DNA from: Desmodesmus armatus
Taxonomy: Eukaryota > Chlorophyta > Chlorophyceae > Sphaeropleales > Scenedesmaceae
DNA length: 64,000 nucleotides
NCBI GenBank assembly: GCA_007449985.2
Contig: VIIQ02000188.1
Span: 50,001-114,000, forward strand
Direction of reading: 5' to 3'
Shown: piece after piece, positions 44,417 to 55,683 of the stretch
Layout: every line of letters starts with the position of its first letter
How positions within the stretch are numbered: position 1 is the first letter of the stretch
Program-made: the position numbers and the translations under genes
The notes under the pieces: generated by a model
What the model saw: only the letters and a program-made list of their open reading frames with translations
Databases searched by the model: none
Told to the model about the DNA's origin: nothing

Positions 44417-47400
44417 CTAGCTGCTGTCGTTGCTGCCGTCTTTCTGCATGCCCGCCACCTTCCACTGCTGCACCAGCAGGTCGTGGAAGGCCGATAGGGA
44501 GGGCACCATCACGCTTGGTCGGCATTCGCCCTGTAAGTATGCAGACAACGTTACACACACAGTGCACATGAAGTCAGCACATCAGATTTCGACACATACG
44601 AGACGTGCGGATGGGTCAGCAGCACGTTGCTTGCTTGCATGCAGCACATGCGCATGGTCAGGGCAAAGATTGGTTCAGCCACACACGACAGAGAACAACA
44701 GGTGACAGGGAATGTGTTGCAAATCCCCCACTCCCATCTTACACTTGTGCAGCCCATTCTTTCTGTACGAGCCAAGTCCAGCAGCACCAATAAAGCTTCC
44801 ACCCCCCCCCCCCTCGCCCACCAGCAGTGCTGCCCCCTCAGGTGTTGCGTACCGCCCCCTTTTCGCCTCTGAGTTCCGCAGCACAGTGACAGTCCCCCCC
44901 CCTCTCCCCTTCGCCTCCCCCCCCCCCCCTCCGTCGCCCCCCCCCCCTCCTTCGCCCCCCTCCCCCGCTTCTTCCGCCCCCTCCCCCCCCCCCCCCTCTC
45001 GCCCCCAACCCCCCCCCCTCTTCGCCCTCACCTGTAGCAGTGCCGCCCCCTCAGGTGTTGCAAAGCGCCCCTCCGAATCCAGCAGCACCGTGACAGCCCC
45101 CGCTCTGTTGCCGCACACCACATCATCCTTGGCCGAGTCCCCCACCATGATGCACGATGAAGGGGGGATGCCCCACGTGGAACAGATGTGCAGCAACGCT
45201 TCGGGACTGGGCTTGTAGGGGAACTGGGGTGTTGACAAGGGGGGGAGGGGGAAGGGGGGGGGACAATCAAAAGTGTCACTTGAAGAATGACTGTGGATGG
45301 AACAGCTGTGCAGCAGGGCCTTGGGACTGGGCTTGTACTTGTACTGCGGTGTGAGAGGGGGGGGGTGCAGGGGAAGTGGTGATTCTGAGTGCGGATGGAG
45401 CAGATGTGCAGCAGGGACAAGGGACTGAGCTTGTAGACGAACTGTGTTGTGGGAGGGGGGGGGTGCAAGGACTCCTTGGCCCTCGGCGGTCGGTTGCAGT
45501 CTGGGTGCAGGTGCAGCAGCGCCTCGGGACTGGGCTTGTACGGGGACTGTGGTGTGAGAGGAGGGGGGGGGGGTTGACGGGGGAGGGAGGCATGAGGTGG
45601 TCGACTGCAGTCAGGGTGGCGGCCCAGACGATGTGCAGGAGCACCTTGGGATTTGGCTTGAAAGAAAACTGTGCAAGGGGGTGCCTGTACATCCACGGGG
45701 GGGGGGGGGGGGGGGGACAGCAAGGATGGCGAAGGGCAACAGCAGTGGGCGAGCAAGAGAGGCATGCTGTTGTGCTGTAGCTGTTGCTGCTGTGACTGTG
45801 TCTCTGCTGCAGTGTTGCTGCACCAGATACATACTTCGGTAAACCACTGTCTGTGGTTGCGATCCAACTCCTGCAACACACCAACACACATTATCGGTCT
45901 GTCCAGTACAACCAGTGTGGAAAGTCTTGCCCAGCAGCAAAAGAATCCACTTGTAACCCCCACCCCCCACCCCACCCCGACCGACACCACCCCCCACCCC
46001 TTCCAAGGCTTACCTGGCACTCCCTACTGATAGCTGGCAGAAAGGGTGGCATCGGCATGTGGTGTTCATGGAAGAACTTCACACTGCAGCACAGCAACAC
46101 ACCGCAACAGCAGAAACATGTGTAAGATCCCTTCACTGACATAATTTGTTTGTGAAACTTTTGCACCATCTGATTCGTGGCCTCTACAGCAGACTTGCAA
46201 GAAGCGTCAGCGCAGCATTGCACCCTTTTGACCCCGCCCCTGTCGGACACCAGCCAGTTCTGCCCCTTCCCACCTCCACCATCTATGGGCACAATACCTG
46301 CACAACCCCCCACACAACCGACCGCTCCCCACTTGTGACACCCCCCCCCCCCCCCCCCCCCCCCCCCACCCACCCCCCCCACCCCCACCCCACCCCCCCA
46401 AACACACACACACACACACACACTTCCCATGACCTCTCACCTGCGCAGCACGTTTCTTGTGATGAGTCCTCGTGGCAGGCCCTGCTGGTCCAACCCCCAG
46501 TAGCCCCCCCCCCCCAAGCCCCTGCTGCTCACGCTGGCCCAGGCTGATAACGCTGCCCCTTCTCAACCCTATTTACTCATGCGGGCAAGTTACCTGTAAA
46601 CCCCACCAAGTTACCTGCACCCCCCCCCCCCACTCCTCTCCCCCGCCCCGCTGACCCCCCCCCCTCACTCCTGTCCCCCGCCCCGCTGACCCCCCCCCCC
46701 CCCCCGCTACTGCTCACCTGCGCAGCACGTTTCTAGTGATGAGTCCTCGTGGCAGGCCCTGCTGGTCCAACCAGGAACACAACTCAAGCAGACCAGGCAT
46801 CGCCTGCAGGAGAGGGCACGGCAGCAGCGGCACACAGGACGACACATGGCTGTAGCCATCAAGGCAGCACATGCAGCAGCAACATACATCACTGCATATG
46901 CATGCTTTAGCCCCCAAAGCCAGGAGGCATGCCTCAGCACAACACATGAACAGAGCACGGGCAACAACACAAGTGAAACACGGCAAAGAGTACGCCCCTG
47001 CCCCCCCCCCCCCTCTCATTCACTCACCCCCCCCCCCTACCTTGATTGCCCTTGCCCCCCCCCCCCCCGCTTACACCTACCTGCATGTCGTGCAGTGCCT
47101 GTTCCTCCACCTCCTCTATTGCTTTATGTGCCCGCTGCTGCTCCTCTGGCGGCCAGCTGGCTATGATGTCAAGGATATCACCAGTGGGGCCTACACCCAC
47201 ACGCTGGGGTGACAGCAGCAGCAGCAGCAGCACAGCAATAGACAGTACAGTACAGTACAGAACAGAACAGTACGTGTGGGAGAAGATCACAAACCTCAGC
47301 ACTAGCCAGCGAGCCAAGGGCTCATGTGGGTGGCCTGAAGGGCCTGTCATACAATGCAGGTACTTGACATGGTCATGTTGAATCAATGCAAAAGGTCCAG

Positions 47401-48852
47401 TTTGGCCCACTTGAAGGCCCCATATGGGGTAGGTAATAGAGTTCAGAGGAATCGCTGGGTGAATAGCACGGCAGTATTTGACGGGATGCAGCCAACTGTT
47501 GATGCTTGTCTGAGAATGCAAGCTGCAACAGACTTTCGTGCCTGCTTTCCAGACAGCTGTCGGGCAGGCACCACTGCCATATGGGAAGCAAGACGCAGCA
47601 GCCTGTTGCGCTGGCATTTGAGACAGTAACCAACACCTGCCTGCACCTTGTGAGCTACTGCTGTGTGTGACCGTCAGGACTCTGCATATGTCCTGCAACT
47701 GGGAGGTGAGGAGGTGATCAAGGGGGTAGGGGAGGAGGGTAGTTAGGCTGCACCCTGTCAACTGCTGTTGTGTCTGACCGTCAATACAATTGCATCTCCA
47801 CTGCAACCGCACCACATCCCCCCCCCCACCACCACGACCACCACCGCACGACACCTACCCAGCAAAGAGTCCCCCCCCCTTCACCCCCCCCCCCTGCTGT
47901 CTCACCTGTCGCATGTACTGGAAGTCAATCACAGGCACAGTCAGCGTGCCATCCTGCAAAAGCGAAAAAGCAATGAAGGCAGCAGATGACCTTTTGATTC
48001 AGCTTGCTGTTGAGCTGCTGGAACAGTAATGTGCAAGGAGTGCAGCAGCGCTCCACTGCCTCATAGGCTGAGCCAGCACCTCAGGCCATTGCGTGCTTGA
48101 CACCCCCCCCTTGCTGCATGGCTTGCTGACCTGAACCCCTATGATTACGTGAAGAGTATCACCCAGCGGTGAAGGAAGTCACTTGACCACCGCCCAAGAC
48201 AGTTGCAGAGCCTGCGCCCTGCGTTATCATTGTCTGCAGGGTGCGGCCTTGCTGTGCCACAACAGCCTTAGCATGTGTCTACTTCTGTAGGGGTACCTTG
48301 CTGTTGATACCGTAGTGATGTGCCCTACAACAGGGCACAAACACTTACCCCCACTCACCATGTCAAACACCACACCTCGTACCCCCCCCCCTCCACTGCA
48401 TCACAGGCTGAGCCACAACAGCCTTAGTGCATATGTCTAGTCTGTAGAATTACATGTCTGTGCACAAAAAAATTACATTAATTATCAAGACGTAAATTAC
48501 AGTGCACAAGAACCCAGTGCTCTGCAACAGGCTGCTGCCCACTCACCATGTCAAACACCACGCCCCGTATGGTCCGCTTCAAGGCCTCTGGGTCATACAC
48601 AACCACCTGACTGGCACTGCTGCTGGCTGCTGATGCTGCTTGCTGGCTGCTGGTTCCTGCTCGTGCAGCATCTGCTGCAGCAGCTGCTACTACTCTGGGA
48701 GCTCTAGCTGTTGCCATGAGCCTACTGCTAGGCTGGATAGGCAATGTGGTGGTGGAGTGATGGTGGGATTTCAAAAGACGGCTCGCAGGAGGTACAAGAA
48801 ACTGCAATTTGTGGTACAGGTGAACGCTGGCAGTGAGGTGACGGTGCAGCAT
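44417..48852 (-). CDS. HAD-superfamily hydrolase, plant-type, organelle-targeted
   Basis: Predicted phosphatase of the haloacid dehalogenase fold; it resembles the Arabidopsis At2g33255-type HAD proteins as I recall them. Seven exons (minus): 48547-48852, 47906-47953, 47081-47203, 46718-46803, 46014-46083, 45032-45223, 44417-44530; phases agree throughout, 312 aa. Motif I GVVFDMDGTLTVPVIDF is split after FDM by intron 1. It is followed by a helical cap (GDILDIIASWPPEEQQRAH), motif II region GLITRNV, Lys motif III YKPSPEALLHICSTW and motif IV VGDSAKDD. The last exon GECRPSVMVPSL closes the fold. The N-terminal 100 residues are Ser/Ala/Arg-rich, consistent with a transit peptide; an inner ATG at 48717 is an alternative start. 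Divergent from the OTU gene. Introns carry many copies of exons 1, 4 and 6. Confidence 0.88.
44822..44894 (-). repeat. 3' copy of HAD exon 6
   Basis: The minus strand repeats the end of exon 6: TVTVLRNSEAKRGRYATPEG instead of AVTVLLDSEGRFATPEG, followed by a gtgggc donor and a G-run. The functional exon ends at 45032. The copy could serve as an alternative 5' splice site extending exon 6. Confidence 0.8.
45291..45670 (-). repeat. Four 5' copies of HAD exon 6 (motif III exon)
   Basis: Upstream of exon 6 (starts 45223 on the minus strand) its first about 45-50 bases recur at about 45291-45343, 45391-45440, 45505-45546 and 45624-45669. They encode YKYKPSPKALLHSCS, FVYKLSPLSLLHICS, SPYKPSPEALLHLHP and FSFKPNPKVLLHI. 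All follow an acceptor-like stretch with C-runs on the minus strand, none has a donor, and spacing is about 105-120 bp. Confidence 0.88.
46441..46494 (-). repeat. 3' copy of HAD exon 4
   Basis: The minus strand repeats LDQQGLPRGLITRNVLR with a gtgaga donor, nearly identical to the functional exon end at 46718. A TTGGACCAG just upstream could act as a weak acceptor. A long run of G (minus strand) follows at about 46341-46377. Confidence 0.85.
48359..48381 (-). repeat. Short 3' copy of HAD exon 1
   Basis: Twenty-odd bases of the exon 1 end (GTGGTGTTTGACATG and gtgagt donor) recur about 190 bp into intron 1. It is preceded on the minus strand by a G-run, and a neighbouring stretch (acaacagccttagtgcat..) is duplicated near 48262 and 48415. 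Confidence 0.75.
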
Positions 48853-49181
48853 GGCAATTGAAGGGCCTGGTTGTGGGTGTGGCAGCTACAGCATGTGGTG
48901 TGAGAGGTTTCGGATCCTCGGTTGCTGTTGTGTGGCGCGTTAGTGCTTTCAAGAAACTGAAGGTAATGTTAATATGCGTCTGAGGTGTTGCGTAATGGTC
49001 GTGGCCAATTTTCAACTTGACGGAAGACAGATCGACACTCGATCTGTGCGTTGACTGGGCGCTTCCTGCATACGAGAATTGAGCAGACCGTTGTACGTCC
49101 CAAACTATGTTGACACCAACTTTTATTTTGCGACCAACCCCTCTCACATCCACTGTCATCTTGTATTTCAGCAGTAGCAGG
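48853..49181. promoter_or_regulatory. Divergent promoter region between HAD and OTU genes
   Basis: The HAD gene (minus, start 48852) and the OTU gene (plus, start about 49182) diverge from a spacer of about 330 bp. No TATA box is obvious. A shared bidirectional promoter is inferred from geometry only; if the upstream ATG at 49107 is used the spacer shrinks to 254 bp. Confidence 0.4.
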
Positions 49182-52100
49182 ATGCAAGTTCTTTCGAGCA
49201 CAATGCTGTCTGGCGCACGCAGGGGCCACGTACTGCCCTGCGTATCTCACCAAAACCTTTTCTCATCATTCCTACTGTCCATGCACACCCACCAGCAACA
49301 CAGGCAGTTGCACAGGCAGCAGACAGCAGCAGCACCCCATCCACACCAGCCCGAGCGTGTGGATGTGCGAGCAGCATCGTACAGCAGCAGTTCCAGCAGC
49401 GATAGTAGCAGCAGCAGCAGTAGTGGCAGCACTGCTAGTGCCACATCCAGTGGGAGCTACCGCAGTGCAGTCATGCCCACTGCATTTCGCAAGCATGGCA
49501 TCAAGGGCGATGGAAGCTGTATGTTCAGGTGTGTAACAGCAGCAGGCTGGGCACGCGCAGGGAAGGGGGTGGGGTACACATGGGTCTGTTGGGTGGCTGT
49601 CACTGTCCTCTTCAGCAGCAGCAATTGCTCTGTCGAATGCAAGCAGCAGGCGGGGTGCAGGCGGGGGGGGGGGGGCTCATTTTATAGGCTGCATTGCAAA
49701 CCCCCAATATTGTCAAGTTCAGTAGGAATTGTAGTTGTGTTTGTCCCCTTCCCCCCCCCCTCCCCGTCCCTTTAATCCCCTCGCCCGCGCAACACCCTCC
49801 TTCTCCCTGCACCTGACCCCTGTCCCCCCTGCCGGGCGTGTGTGCATCGTGACCACTACGCGTAGCAATAATGTCCACTTCAGCACGAGCAAATGTTGTA
49901 TGCCCCCCCCCCCGCGCCACCAACACCACCACCAATGCCACCCCGTGTCCCCCCTTCCCTTATGCCAGTCTCCTGCAGGGCGTGTGTGCAGGGTGATCGA
50001 TACGCCCAGCAATAGCGTTCTTTCCAGCAACAGTAAATGTTGTGTTCGCCCCCCCCCTCCCCACCATCACCACCGCCACCACCAGTACCACCAACACCAC
50101 CCCCGTGCCCCCCCCCCCCCCTGCGCCTGCCCATGTCCCTCCTGCAGGGCGTGTGTGCAGGGTGACCCCTACGCCCAGCAATAATGTCCACTTCAGCAGG
50201 AGCACATGTTGTGTTCATCCTCCCCCTCCCCCCCACCCACCCACCCCCCTAAACAGCGGCCTCCCTGCCGCCCCCCCCCCCCCATCTTCTGCAGGGCATG
50301 TGTGCAGGGCGACCACTACGCCCAGCACGGCAGCTGCATGGCCGCTGCTGATGAGTATCAGCAGGCACTGCAGCTGCGCAGGGATGTAGTGGAGGAGCTG
50401 AGCAACAGCAGAGAGTGAGTGTTTCCTGCCATGGGGCATGTGCGTGTGTGTGTGTGTGTGGGGGGGGGGGGGTACTCAGGTTGGGGTTTGTTAGGGGGGG
50501 GGAGGGGGGGAGGGGGGTTGAAGGGCGGGGGGAAGTGGGGTTGAAGGGCGGGGGGAAGTGGGGTTGAAGGGGGGGGGCTGTGGGTGCGCACTGAGTGTGG
50601 TGGCCTAGATGAGGAGTACAAGCAGGCACCACAGCTGCGCAGGATTGTGTTGGCGGAGCTCAGGAGCAGCGGAGAATGAGAAGGGGGAAGAGGGGGGAGG
50701 GGGGGGGGGTGGAAGTCGGGGGGGGGGGGTAAAGATTGGGTGGGGTGGGTGCAAGTGTTAGGTAAGGGGGGTGGTGGGGGGCGGCAGGCATACGCGTGCG
50801 CGGGGGGGGGGGGGGCTTTGGAAATGCACAGTGGATTTGGTGGCCGATCTACCAGAGAGTAGCAGGCAGAGGTGGGAGGGGGGGGAGGGGATCAGCAAAG
50901 GGGAAGCGGAAGCAGCAGGGATTTTGCTGGCCGACCAGCAGAACAGCATGCCAAGCCAACATGCCACGGTTCGCCATCTTCAGCGGCGGGCATGTCAAAG
51001 TCATGACCTGTGTTCACCATTTGACCTGGTGGGGAGTGTGTGTGTAGGGGGGGGGGGGGGGGCTTTACCAAGAGCTGGGGTTGTGTGTTTTGGGGGGGGG
51101 GGGCAATGAGATGTAGGAGCTATGTGTTGGAGTGTCACTGAGTCAGCGGCAGGCTGTAACCATCATACTGTGGGTGGTTTGGGGGTACCAGTGGCCGGCA
51201 CGGTATGCATGCGATAGGGAAGGGAAGACGGGCTTTGCTTGCCGGGCAGCAGAATACACACCTCAGCGAACATGGCAGGTCGGCGGTATGCAGCCGGCTG
51301 GCCTGCAGTCGGATCGTGACATGGTGGTTGCTGCTGCCGCTGCTTCTGCTGTTGTTGTGTTGCATCGTCCAGGGAGATGGAGCCGTTCCTTCCTGGCATA
51401 GCTGATGACTTTGATGGATACCTGCAGGTCATGAGCCAGGAGGGAGTCTGGGGAGGTGAGGTCTGTTGGTTGTGGGGGTGGGTGGGTGGGGGGTGCTGTC
51501 TGCATGTGTTGTGCCGTTTGGACGGGGGTGCTGCCTCTTCGGTCGTGTGTGTTTTACGTGTCTCAGAAAAGAGGAACACCTGCAGGTCAACAGCCAGGAG
51601 GGAGTGTGTGTTGTGTGTGTGTGGGGGGGGGGGGGGGCGGCGGACAGGGTAAGCAGGGTCGCCCTACGGTAGCTCAAATTTTCATCGTGTTTTGTGGGGA
51701 AGGGGGTTTGCACTCGTGTGACATTCTGTTTGACTGTGCGTTGGGTGTAGGGCAAGAGGGATGTTTGTGGGTGATGCGGGATAAGACGGTCTGGGGATGT
51801 GAGGTCTTTGCGTGCACGCGCGCACGGGGGGGGGGGGGGCATGCAGGAACGGCGTGTCGTGTGTCTGTACGCATGGTGGCTGCACCACTTCAGCCAAGCG
51901 GGGACGCACGCCCACTTGCATGCAGTTCAGTGTAGTGTGGTATCGTATGGCACAGCACAGCATGGATGAGAACAGTACAGCACACCCTGAACCGCACTGT
52001 GCACTGACCCCCTCATTTTCTGTTGTCCTACCCCACCTTACACCCCCCCCCCTCCAACAGGTGAGCCTGAGCTGCTGATGGCCTCCCGTGTGTTGAAGCG

Positions 52101-52800
52101 GCCCATCTGTGTGTACCAGTCAACATGGGGGGGACCACAACACATTGTCACGTGAGTGGGGCTGACGGGGGGGGGGGGGGGGCACAAGACATTGGGGGTA
52201 GTGGGGCGCAGTGCACTTTGGGGGTTGTGGGTGTGAGAATGTGTGGGCCCGAACGGGAAACTCAAGATTGCTCAGACACTGAGGTGATGCTAGGCCATAA
52301 CGGCAGCGGGGGGGGGGGTCATTTCAGCAGAGGAAGTTCATGCAGACCACTCCAGTGTCCATTTTAGGGGTAGCAGAGGAGGTTTTAGTGAGGAGATGGG
52401 TTTTGGACTGGGCGGGAGGTGTTTGGGCCTGGGTTGGGCATGAACAGGGTGGAGCGTTTGCGTTATGAGGGTGGAGGCCAGGGGTTTGGTTCAGGGGGGA
52501 TATCAGGCAGGAAGGTCAAGCAGAGGGTGTCACCAACCTTTTGACTTCAGGACTGCCGGGGGGAGGTGTATGAGTGATTGTGCAGGCAGCAGCAGGAGCA
52601 GCAGCTCTTTGCACAGCGGAGCCTAGTAGTGGTGCTGTGCTCTTCTGCTGATCTTTTGTTTGCTGTTCTCTGTGCTGTTGCTTTGCTTTGTGAATCGCAG
52701 GTACGGTGAGGACCTGCTGAGCAGCAGTGAGCCGATGCACCTGCTGTGGTCAGGGGCACACTACGACCTGCTCATACCCAAGGTCATCAGCAAGCTGTGA
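49182..52800 (+). CDS. OTU-domain cysteine protease (deubiquitinase)
   Basis: Predicted ubiquitin isopeptidase. Exons 49182-49528, 50295-50414, 51373-51455, 52061-52151, 52701-52800; phases agree, 246 aa (271 from the in-frame ATG at 49107). An N-terminal Ser-rich linker precedes the catalytic Cys loop KGDGSCMFR, with nucleophile Cys and oxyanion Asp in the usual GDGxC pattern. Then come ACVQGDHYAQHGSCM and a helix, FDGYLQVMSQEGVWGGEPEL, ASRVLKRPICVY, and the catalytic His in WSGAHYDLLIP near the C-terminus. Size and order fit small plant/algal OTU proteins. The first 40 residues (MQVLSSTMLSGARRGHVLPC) could be a targeting sequence. The introns hold 5' and 3' copies of exons 2, 3 and 5. Confident on the family; the substrate linkage cannot be told. 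Confidence 0.88.
49831..50215 (+). repeat. Three 5' copies of OTU exon 2
   Basis: Copies of the start of exon 2 begin at about 49831, 49979 and 50146, before the functional exon at 50295; period 148-167 bp. Each has CGTGTGTGCA..GTGA..CTACGC..AGCAATA and then a shared non-exon tail (atgtccacttcagca..acatgttgt), a C-run and a new acceptor. Copies 2 and 3 have a canonical cctgcag; copy 1 has lost it (cctgccg). Confidence 0.88.
50609..50675 (+). repeat. 3' copy of OTU exon 2
   Basis: The second half of exon 2 recurs downstream (GATGAGGAGTACAAGCAGGC .. AGCGGAGA), but its donor GT has become AT. Together with the upstream copies it shows the same exon echoed on both sides. Confidence 0.85.
51578..51620 (+). 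repeat. 3' copy of OTU exon 3
   Basis: ACCTGCAGGTCAACAGCCAGGAGGGAGT repeats the exon 3 end (51421-51448) about 160 bp downstream. A weaker trace of the ..GTCTGGGGA..GTGAGGTC junction is seen near 51789-51810. Confidence 0.7.
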
Positions 52801-53023
52801 GGGCAGATTGACTGCGCAGACACACTGCCGCATGCAAGGATGAATGGAATGGGTGATGAAATTATGCAAAAACACGTTTTTTTTCTCCCTCCTGCTGTTG
52901 AGAAGGCGGCAACTGCAGAGAGAGGGGGGGTGTCAGCATGCCCCTTGTGGAGGGGCTTGGCTTTTTTGTTTGTTACATGAGGGGTTGTTGCCAGCGTCTG
53001 GCTGCACTGGCTGCTGCATTGAG

Positions 53024-53220
53024 GGCGCACTATGACCATCTTATACCCAAGGTCATCAGCAAGCTGTGAGGGCAGACAGAGCTGATGTATCAAGGCAAGG
53101 CAGCAAGTTGTGACGGCAGCCTGAGACAGGCTGCACAGTTACACTGATGTGTGCAAGGCATGAATGGAATTGGTGGTCAAATTGTGCAAGAGCGGGTTTT
53201 TTTCTGCCCCCTGCTGTTGG
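53024..53220 (+). repeat. Copy of OTU last exon end plus 3' UTR
   Basis: GCGCACTATGACC..CCCAAGGTCATCAGCAAGCTGTGAGGGCAGA repeats the last coding bases, stop codon and 3' UTR start of the OTU gene (from about 52757). The match resumes at 53150-53190 (gcaaggcatgaatggaattgg) against 52833-52870. The duplication therefore covers a terminal exon without any splice donor. Confidence 0.8.
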
Positions 53221-54746
53221 GATTGTGGCATCCTGGGAGGTGGAACAAAACTCCTTGCGAGGGATGGGGTGTTTCCCCCTAGCAAACTCCTTGTGAAGGG
53301 ATTGGGTTTTTTTGACAAGAGGGGGTGCTGCCAGCTTTTTGCTGCGCTGGCTGTAGCGTTGCCTCTTGGCGGCCCACTCTTTGTCGCGACCCCCTGCCCT
53401 TTGAATGCTGCTGCAATGCACCGGCAGACGGTGTTGACCGAACTGCTGTGTGTCTCCCACGTGTGGCACACGTGCACAGGTGACTCGCTGGCTAGCCGGG
53501 GGGGGGGGGTGATACGTTTGTGTACTGTACTGTACAGTACTCTATGTCCTGTATTCAATACCGTATAGTATGCAGCACTGTACGTAGTATGTACAGTGCT
53601 GCAGGCATGCTGTTGTTTGGGTGCTGTTGTTCTGGGTGTGGTTGTACAAGGGTGAACACCCTGGGCTGGCACAAGGCATCTAAGCAGCAGCTGTAAACAC
53701 CCAAATGCCCCTGACGCAAAATTTCTTCCTGAACACATTGGGGATCACTGCCGGTTCATGCCGTTCCTGGCCTGGGCTGCATTGCTCATCAGCTGTTTGC
53801 AACTCACCCACACTGCCTCCTCAGGAGGCTACGATAGCCCTCGCACACTGACTGTGGGGATGGGGCAGGCTGGTTCTACACTTCAACGCAGTTACACAGC
53901 CACTTCTGTGCTGTGTTGTGCCACAGGCTTCTGCAAATTTTGGAAGGGTTGCTCATACCATCAAAAAAATCAAAACTTTTTTTGAGAAGATGCTCAGACC
54001 ACGGTGGTTCCATCCAGTCCCTGAATGCATTCCCAAAAGCTCAACGGAGGCCATGAGCAATGCACAATGCCTGACATCGAGAAGAGCCGCACCACAGGTG
54101 CAAACAGTGCAGTTGCACATCAAACCGAATATGCACTCTGCACTAGGGTAGTCAGCCACCGTGGCTGCCAACAGCTGGCCAGAACAGCAACACCGCTGTG
54201 ACAGTGCTGCAAGGGCTGACGAGGCATACCGTGCGCAGTGCGCGGCACCAGCCCAGCAACAGTACTGCATGAAGGTCCCGGATCTGAAGGCTTCAGGGCA
54301 CTTTGACAAGTCGGCACGGTGCCGCACTGGGCCACCCGATGAGCCTCAGCAAGTTGACGGTCAACTTGCTGCAGCAGCACAGAGCAGAACGTGCCAAAGC
54401 CGCTGTGTGAGCTGCACTGCACTTGCGCATGTGGCATGGAAGCTCAGGCGGGGCCGCGCCCTGGGTGCCCACAAGGACAAGCACTGATGTCAGGACTGCT
54501 TGAGCCAAATAGGGTTTAAGCAAGTTTGAGTCACTAGTGAGTAGTACGTCAACTGACACGTAGCAGGAATGGGTGCATGTGGTGATCGGCAGAGTGGTGC
54601 ATTCTGCTGATCCTTGTGCCGTGCGGCCGGCATCTGAGATGCATGCATGCACGGTGCACGTTTTGAAAACATGTCCTTGACAAGGCTTCTCAAAGGGCCA
54701 ATCATCATCACCTTCAAGCCTTGCTTCCAGGAAGCCTTCATGGCTG
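53221..54746. other. Intergenic region, no gene resolved
   Basis: No supported gene. A 12-bp perfect hairpin GCAGCACTGTAC / GTACAGTGCTGC (53572-53602) lies in a TGTAC-rich patch. An open frame at 53758-53985 begins with a signal-peptide-like MPFLAWAALLISCLQL but soon becomes unconvincing. On the minus strand, right after the stop of the next gene, a frame reads MASNSHEGFLEARLEGDDDW; it may be chance within a 3' UTR. Confidence 0.4.
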
Positions 54747-55151
54747 TTAGAAGCCATTGTCCTCAAGAAAGTCAGCAGGCGTTGGAATCAACTTGTTGGT
54801 AGGATCAAGCACTGGGTCAGGTGCGTTGCACTTGTCGCCCATGCAGCACACCAAATTCTTGTAAATGTCTGGTTGGTAGCCGTACATGCGACATTGGTAA
54901 TAGTGGACCGATCTGTAGGACCATACTGGCCCCGCAGCTCCAGTGGCTGGGGTGCACATTGAGTCAACCCGTGGCACTTTGCAGTCGTAGAGGTATCGTA
55001 TGCAAGCTCTGCTGCTGTTCGTGGGTACCAGGAATACCCCGACATAGGTCTTGTTTCCGACAACTCCACCGTGGTAGCACTCTCTGGAGAGTGCAGGGCT
55101 GAGGCATGATGCCCAGCACAAGGCTAGCAGCAGCAATGTGCGGAAGTCCAT
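54747..55151 (-). CDS. Small secreted eight-cysteine protein, LU/three-finger-like
   Basis: A single exon of 134 aa. I start at MDFRTLLLLALCWASCLSPA because it gives a clear signal peptide; the frame is open further upstream (to 55292) but that part is basic and unlike a leader. The mature part has eight Cys, two N-glycosylation sequons (NKT, NSS) and ends its Cys-rich part with NLVCCMGDKCNAPDP. The CC..D.CN ending is the hallmark of Ly6/uPAR (LU) three-finger domains, which are mainly known from animals. There is no hydrophobic GPI-type tail. Family assignment is inference from spacing; a convergent Cys-rich secreted protein is the alternative. Divergent from the BTB gene. Confidence 0.65.
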   Translation of the reverse strand: MDFRTLLLLALCWASCLSPALSRECYHGGVVGNKTYVGVFLVPTNSSRACIRYLYDCKVPRVDSMCTPATGAAGPVWSYRSVHYYQCRMYGYQPDIYKNLVCCMGDKCNAPDPVLDPTNKLIPTPADFLEDNGF

Positions 55152-55683
55152 CCAGTTGGAGAGGCGCCCCTGCAGCACAGCCCAAAGGGGGGGGGGGACA
55201 CCAACATAGACCAAAGCCGCACGCAATCGACCTCCAATCAAGCCAGCATAGACCAAATTTGAATTTATACATCGTATGCGACGTTTGCGCACGGCGCGCT
55301 TGGTTGCAGGAAAGTCCGCGCGCTGCGCACCTTTCAGTATACTGAAATACTTCGCCGTGTCTTATCTGCGACAGCTGTTGCGAGCGATCCAATACCGCAT
55401 ACCGCTATCTGTGGGCGGTCTGGGCAATTGCTTTGCAACCGTCCACTGAAGGTCGCTGGAAGGCAGGCATCTGAGTCGTCCGACGCTGGCGGTTCAGATA
55501 TCCTTGGACCTAGTAAACACAAATATCAGCGCATGTCCTTTGAAGGGAACTTTCACTAGTGAAGTCTCCCCTTTCGTTGTGTGTGGACGTCCCTGCATTC
55601 CTACGTGCACATCAGTTCTTGCACTGAGGCTGAGTCAGCTCTGCTTCAAGCTTGAAGTTCAACCAGTGTCAGTGCTAACAGCC

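Noticed and set aside
53758..53985. Small secreted protein candidate
   Set aside because: Signal-peptide-like start only; the rest lacks coding character and no second exon was found.
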